Positions 5,301-7,200 of a stretch of DNA of 7,200 bases are shown here, piece after piece (the stretch's first letter is position 1; each line of letters opens with the position of its first letter). The notes under the pieces are model-generated. The model made no database searches, was not told where the DNA came from, and saw only the letters and a list, made by a program, of their open reading frames with translations. Source of the stretch: Nitriliruptoraceae bacterium (GTDB taxonomy: Bacteria; Actinomycetota; Nitriliruptoria; Nitriliruptorales; Nitriliruptoraceae). Location of the stretch: positions 1 through 7,200 of the forward strand of contig SKTN01000055.1 in assembly GCA_007117945.1 (NCBI GenBank), read 5' to 3'. Both the position numbers and the translations under genes were made by a program.

Positions 5301-6205
5301 GTGACCCCCCGGGACTGGATGATGGAGCGCTGCTTGGGGTCAAGGGCGTCGCGCAGGCCGTCGCCGACCAGGTTGAGCGAGGCCACGGTGATGAAGATCG
5401 CGAGGCCGGGGAAGATGCTCATCCACCACGCGCCGGTGGCGATGAACCCCTGGGCGTCCAGCAGCATCAGCCCCCACGCCGGCCGGGGTGGCTGCACGCC
5501 GATGCCGAGGTAGCTGAGCGCCGCCTCGGTGAGGATCGCGAAGGCCAGGGACAGCGAGGTCTGCACGATCACCGGTGCGGCCACGTTGGGCAGGACGTGG
5601 CGGGAGATGATCCGCCAGTCGCTGGCACCGAGCGAGCGCGACGCACGGACGAAGACCTCCTCGCGCACCGACAGCACGGAGCCACGCACCACCCGGGCGA
5701 AGATCGGGGTGAACACCACCCCGATGGCGATCATCGTGTTGGTCAGACTGGGGCTGAGCACCGCCACGATCGCGATGGCCAACAGCACCACGGGGAAGGA
5801 GAACAGCACGTCCATCGCGCGCATCAGCACGATGTCGGTCCACCCGCCCCGGTAGCCGGAGACCAGACCGATCAGGGTGCCCAGCACCAGGGAGAACCCG
5901 ACCGCGACGGCGCCGACCTGCAGCGACACCCGGGCCCCGAACAGCACGCGGGAGAACACGTCACGTCCGAGCTCATCGGTGCCGAACCAGTGGGCGCCGC
6001 TCGGCGGCTGCAGGCGCCGGGTCAGGTCGTCATCGGTGAAGGCGTAGGGCGCGACCACGTCGGCCAGCAGCGCGGAGAGGATCAGCAGGGTGAGCACGAC
6101 CACCCCGGCGGCCGCCAGCCGGTTGGCGAACAGCGCGGACAGGGTCTCCTTCCACCGCGCCTCGGCCGGTTCGTCGGGGGCCTGGAGCTCCTCGTCGTCG
6201 CTCAT
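5297..6205 (-). CDS. dppC: Oligopeptide/dipeptide ABC transporter permease (OppC/DppC type)
   Basis: The product is 302 residues from ATG 6205-6203. The open frame continues upstream, but that sequence is antisense-like Arg/Pro-rich, and the chosen ATG gives the normal family length and N-terminus. Residues 18-54 (KETLSALFANRL then a hydrophobic helix ending in VVAPYAF) are the OppC N-terminal segment. HWFGTDELGRDVFSRVLFGARVSL (72-95) is the strongly conserved C-permease motif. EEVFVRASRSLGASDWRIISRHVLPN (182-207) is the EAA loop that contacts the ATPases. Six membrane helices are expected, near 31-53, 95-118, 130-150, 155-175, 210-236 and 262-282. The start overlaps the TGA of permease B (ATGA) and has no recognisable Shine-Dalgarno, so translation probably depends on ribosomes finishing permease B. 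Confidence 0.95.
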   Translation of the reverse strand: MSDDEELQAPDEPAEARWKETLSALFANRLAAAGVVVLTLLILSALLADVVAPYAFTDDDLTRRLQPPSGAHWFGTDELGRDVFSRVLFGARVSLQVGAVAVGFSLVLGTLIGLVSGYRGGWTDIVLMRAMDVLFSFPVVLLAIAIVAVLSPSLTNTMIAIGVVFTPIFARVVRGSVLSVREEVFVRASRSLGASDWRIISRHVLPNVAAPVIVQTSLSLAFAILTEAALSYLGIGVQPPRPAWGLMLLDAQGFIATGAWWMSIFPGLAIFITVASLNLVGDGLRDALDPKQRSIIQSRGVT

Positions 6206-7146
6206 GAGACGCTGATCCGGGGGTCGAGCTTGGCGTACAGCAGGTCGACGAGCAGGTTGATCAGCAGGAACCCGGTGGCGATCAGCAGCACCGCACCCTG
6301 CAGGGCCGGGTAGTCGCGCCGGACAACGGAGTCCAGGGCGTAGCGCCCGATGCCGGGCCAGGCGAACACCACCTCGACCACCACGATGCCACCGAGCAGG
6401 GTCGCGAGCTGCAGGCCCGTGACGGTGACCACGGGGATCCAGGCGTTGCGCAGCACGTGGTGGCGAAGGACGTAGCGGTCGGGCATGCCCTTGGCGCGGG
6501 CGAGGCGCACGTGCTCGGCGCTCATCGCCTCCAGCACGCTGGAGCGCACGAACCGGGTGAGGATCGCGCCGGTGACCACCCCGGCGGTCGTCGCCGGCAG
6601 GACCAGCCGCCGGATCGCCTCGACGGGGTCCTCCAGGGGCGAGACGTAGCCGGACGGGGGCAGCCACCCCAGGGTGCGGGCGAACACCAGGATCAGCAGC
6701 AGCCCGAACCAGAAGTCGGGGACCGACACCCCGATCTGGGAGAACCCCGAGGCGGCGTAGTCCACGGGCTTGCCCTGGCGTACCGCGGAGATGATGCCGG
6801 CGGGCAGGGCGATGGTGAGGCCGACGAACAGCGAGGCGACCGCCAGCAGGGCCGTCGCCGGCAGCCGCTGCAGCAGCGCTGCGGTGATGGGCTCCCCGGT
6901 ACGGAAGCTGACGCCGAGGTCGCCGGTCAGGGCGCCTGTCAGCCAGGACCAGTACTGGACCAGCAGGGGCTGATCGAGGCCGGAGCGGGCGATGAGGGCG
7001 TCGTAGAGGTCCTGGTCGAACCGGGTCCCGAGCGCGGTGCGGACCGGATCACCGGGCACCAGGTGGATCAGGGCGAAGACGACGATGGAGACCCCGAGAA
7101 GCGCGACCAACGCCTGCGCGGTACGCCGGAGGACGTAACGCCCCAC
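6202..7146 (-). CDS. dppB: Oligopeptide/dipeptide ABC transporter permease (OppB/DppB type)
   Basis: The product is 314 residues and the first importer gene in the window. The N-terminus GRYVLRRTAQALVALLGVSIVVFALIHLVPGDP (2-34) is the classic OppB/DppB first helix and motif. GDLGVSFRTGEPI (75-87), SVPDFWFGLLLILVF (141-155) and FAWPGIGRYALDSVVRRDYP (261-280) are further family hallmarks. EHVRLARAKGMPDRYVLRHHVLRN (211-234) is the EAA loop. Six membrane helices are expected, near 10-30, 97-122, 143-160, 182-203, 237-262 and 284-304. Start GTG 7146-7144 has an excellent ribosome site, AGGAGG at 7153-7158, six bases away. The strong site at the first gene and weak sites downstream fit a coupled operon. 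The solute-binding protein gene is absent here and may lie upstream, past 7200. Confidence 0.95.
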   Translation of the reverse strand: MGRYVLRRTAQALVALLGVSIVVFALIHLVPGDPVRTALGTRFDQDLYDALIARSGLDQPLLVQYWSWLTGALTGDLGVSFRTGEPITAALLQRLPATALLAVASLFVGLTIALPAGIISAVRQGKPVDYAASGFSQIGVSVPDFWFGLLLILVFARTLGWLPPSGYVSPLEDPVEAIRRLVLPATTAGVVTGAILTRFVRSSVLEAMSAEHVRLARAKGMPDRYVLRHHVLRNAWIPVVTVTGLQLATLLGGIVVVEVVFAWPGIGRYALDSVVRRDYPALQGAVLLIATGFLLINLLVDLLYAKLDPRISVS

Positions 7147-7200
7147 CCCTCACCTCCTCGACGCGGCCGCGGGCGGCCTTCGGGATCGTCGTGTGCGTCC
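7147..7200 (-). other. Upstream region of the importer operon (edge of window)
   Basis: These 54 bases contain the AGGAGG ribosome site of permease B at 7153-7158 and a small GC hairpin (GGCCG and CGGCC arms) just upstream on the minus strand. No promoter or gene end can be defined. A substrate-binding protein gene commonly precedes this operon type, but its end is not recognisable in these bases. Confidence 0.4.

Noticed and set aside
3076..5513. Two long + strand frames (ending at 4335 and 5513) opposite the ATPases
   Set aside because: They are mirror frames of the two ABC ATPases, whose Walker, signature and H-loop motifs are complete on the minus strand.
6206..6667. N-terminal extension of permease C by 154 residues
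   Set aside because: It is the shifted frame of permease B; the ATG at 6205 gives the usual family length and the ATGA overlap.
1..7200. CRISPR arrays, tRNA or rRNA genes, insertion sequences, phage genes
   Set aside because: I read through for spaced direct repeats, tRNA-like TTCGA arms in context, transposase motifs and terminal repeats, and found none. Apart from the short intergenic regions the window is filled by the listed genes.

Overview
This is a very GC-rich window (roughly 70% or more by eye, with almost every third codon position G or C). Gene style is actinobacterial: GTG starts, 4-bp stop/start overlaps and compact operons. I cannot name the genus. All complete genes look intact, and I see no mobile element, RNA gene or CRISPR array.

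Left part (1-2058). A truncated alpha/beta hydrolase of the secretory-lipase type enters from the left edge on the + strand. It is followed by a poorly defined stretch that may hold a short + strand reading frame. A two-gene minus-strand unit comes next: a TetR-family repressor with a WHG-type C-terminal domain, then a DUF429 protein (predicted RNase H-fold nuclease). Their stop and start codons overlap by 4 bp (ATGA), so they are probably co-translated.

Middle (2059-3233). A divergent regulatory region of 230 bp separates the TetR gene from a + strand SDR/NAD-dependent epimerase-like gene. It contains three copies of a 15-bp GCGAAC-N3-GTTCGC type element. The best copy is an almost perfect palindrome lying between a plausible -35 (TTGCAA) and -10 (CATATT) of the epimerase gene. 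This suggests that the TetR protein represses the epimerase gene and perhaps its own operon.

Right part (3250-7146). A minus-strand operon encodes a complete peptide/nickel-family (Opp/Dpp) ABC importer core, in transcription order permease B, permease C, ATPase D, ATPase F. Each junction is a 4-bp overlap. The periplasmic/lipoprotein substrate-binding component is not in the window and probably lies just upstream (beyond 7200). The operon ends convergently with the epimerase gene, with only 16 bp between the two stop codons.

The window is mostly ordinary. The points worth a second look are the operator cluster and the TetR-DUF429/epimerase module, the odd C-terminus of the DUF429 protein with an opposing coding-like frame, the epimerase without a YxxxK motif, the DppD-like ATPase that lacks the fourth cysteine of its C-terminal cluster, and a strong leader hairpin before the TetR gene.
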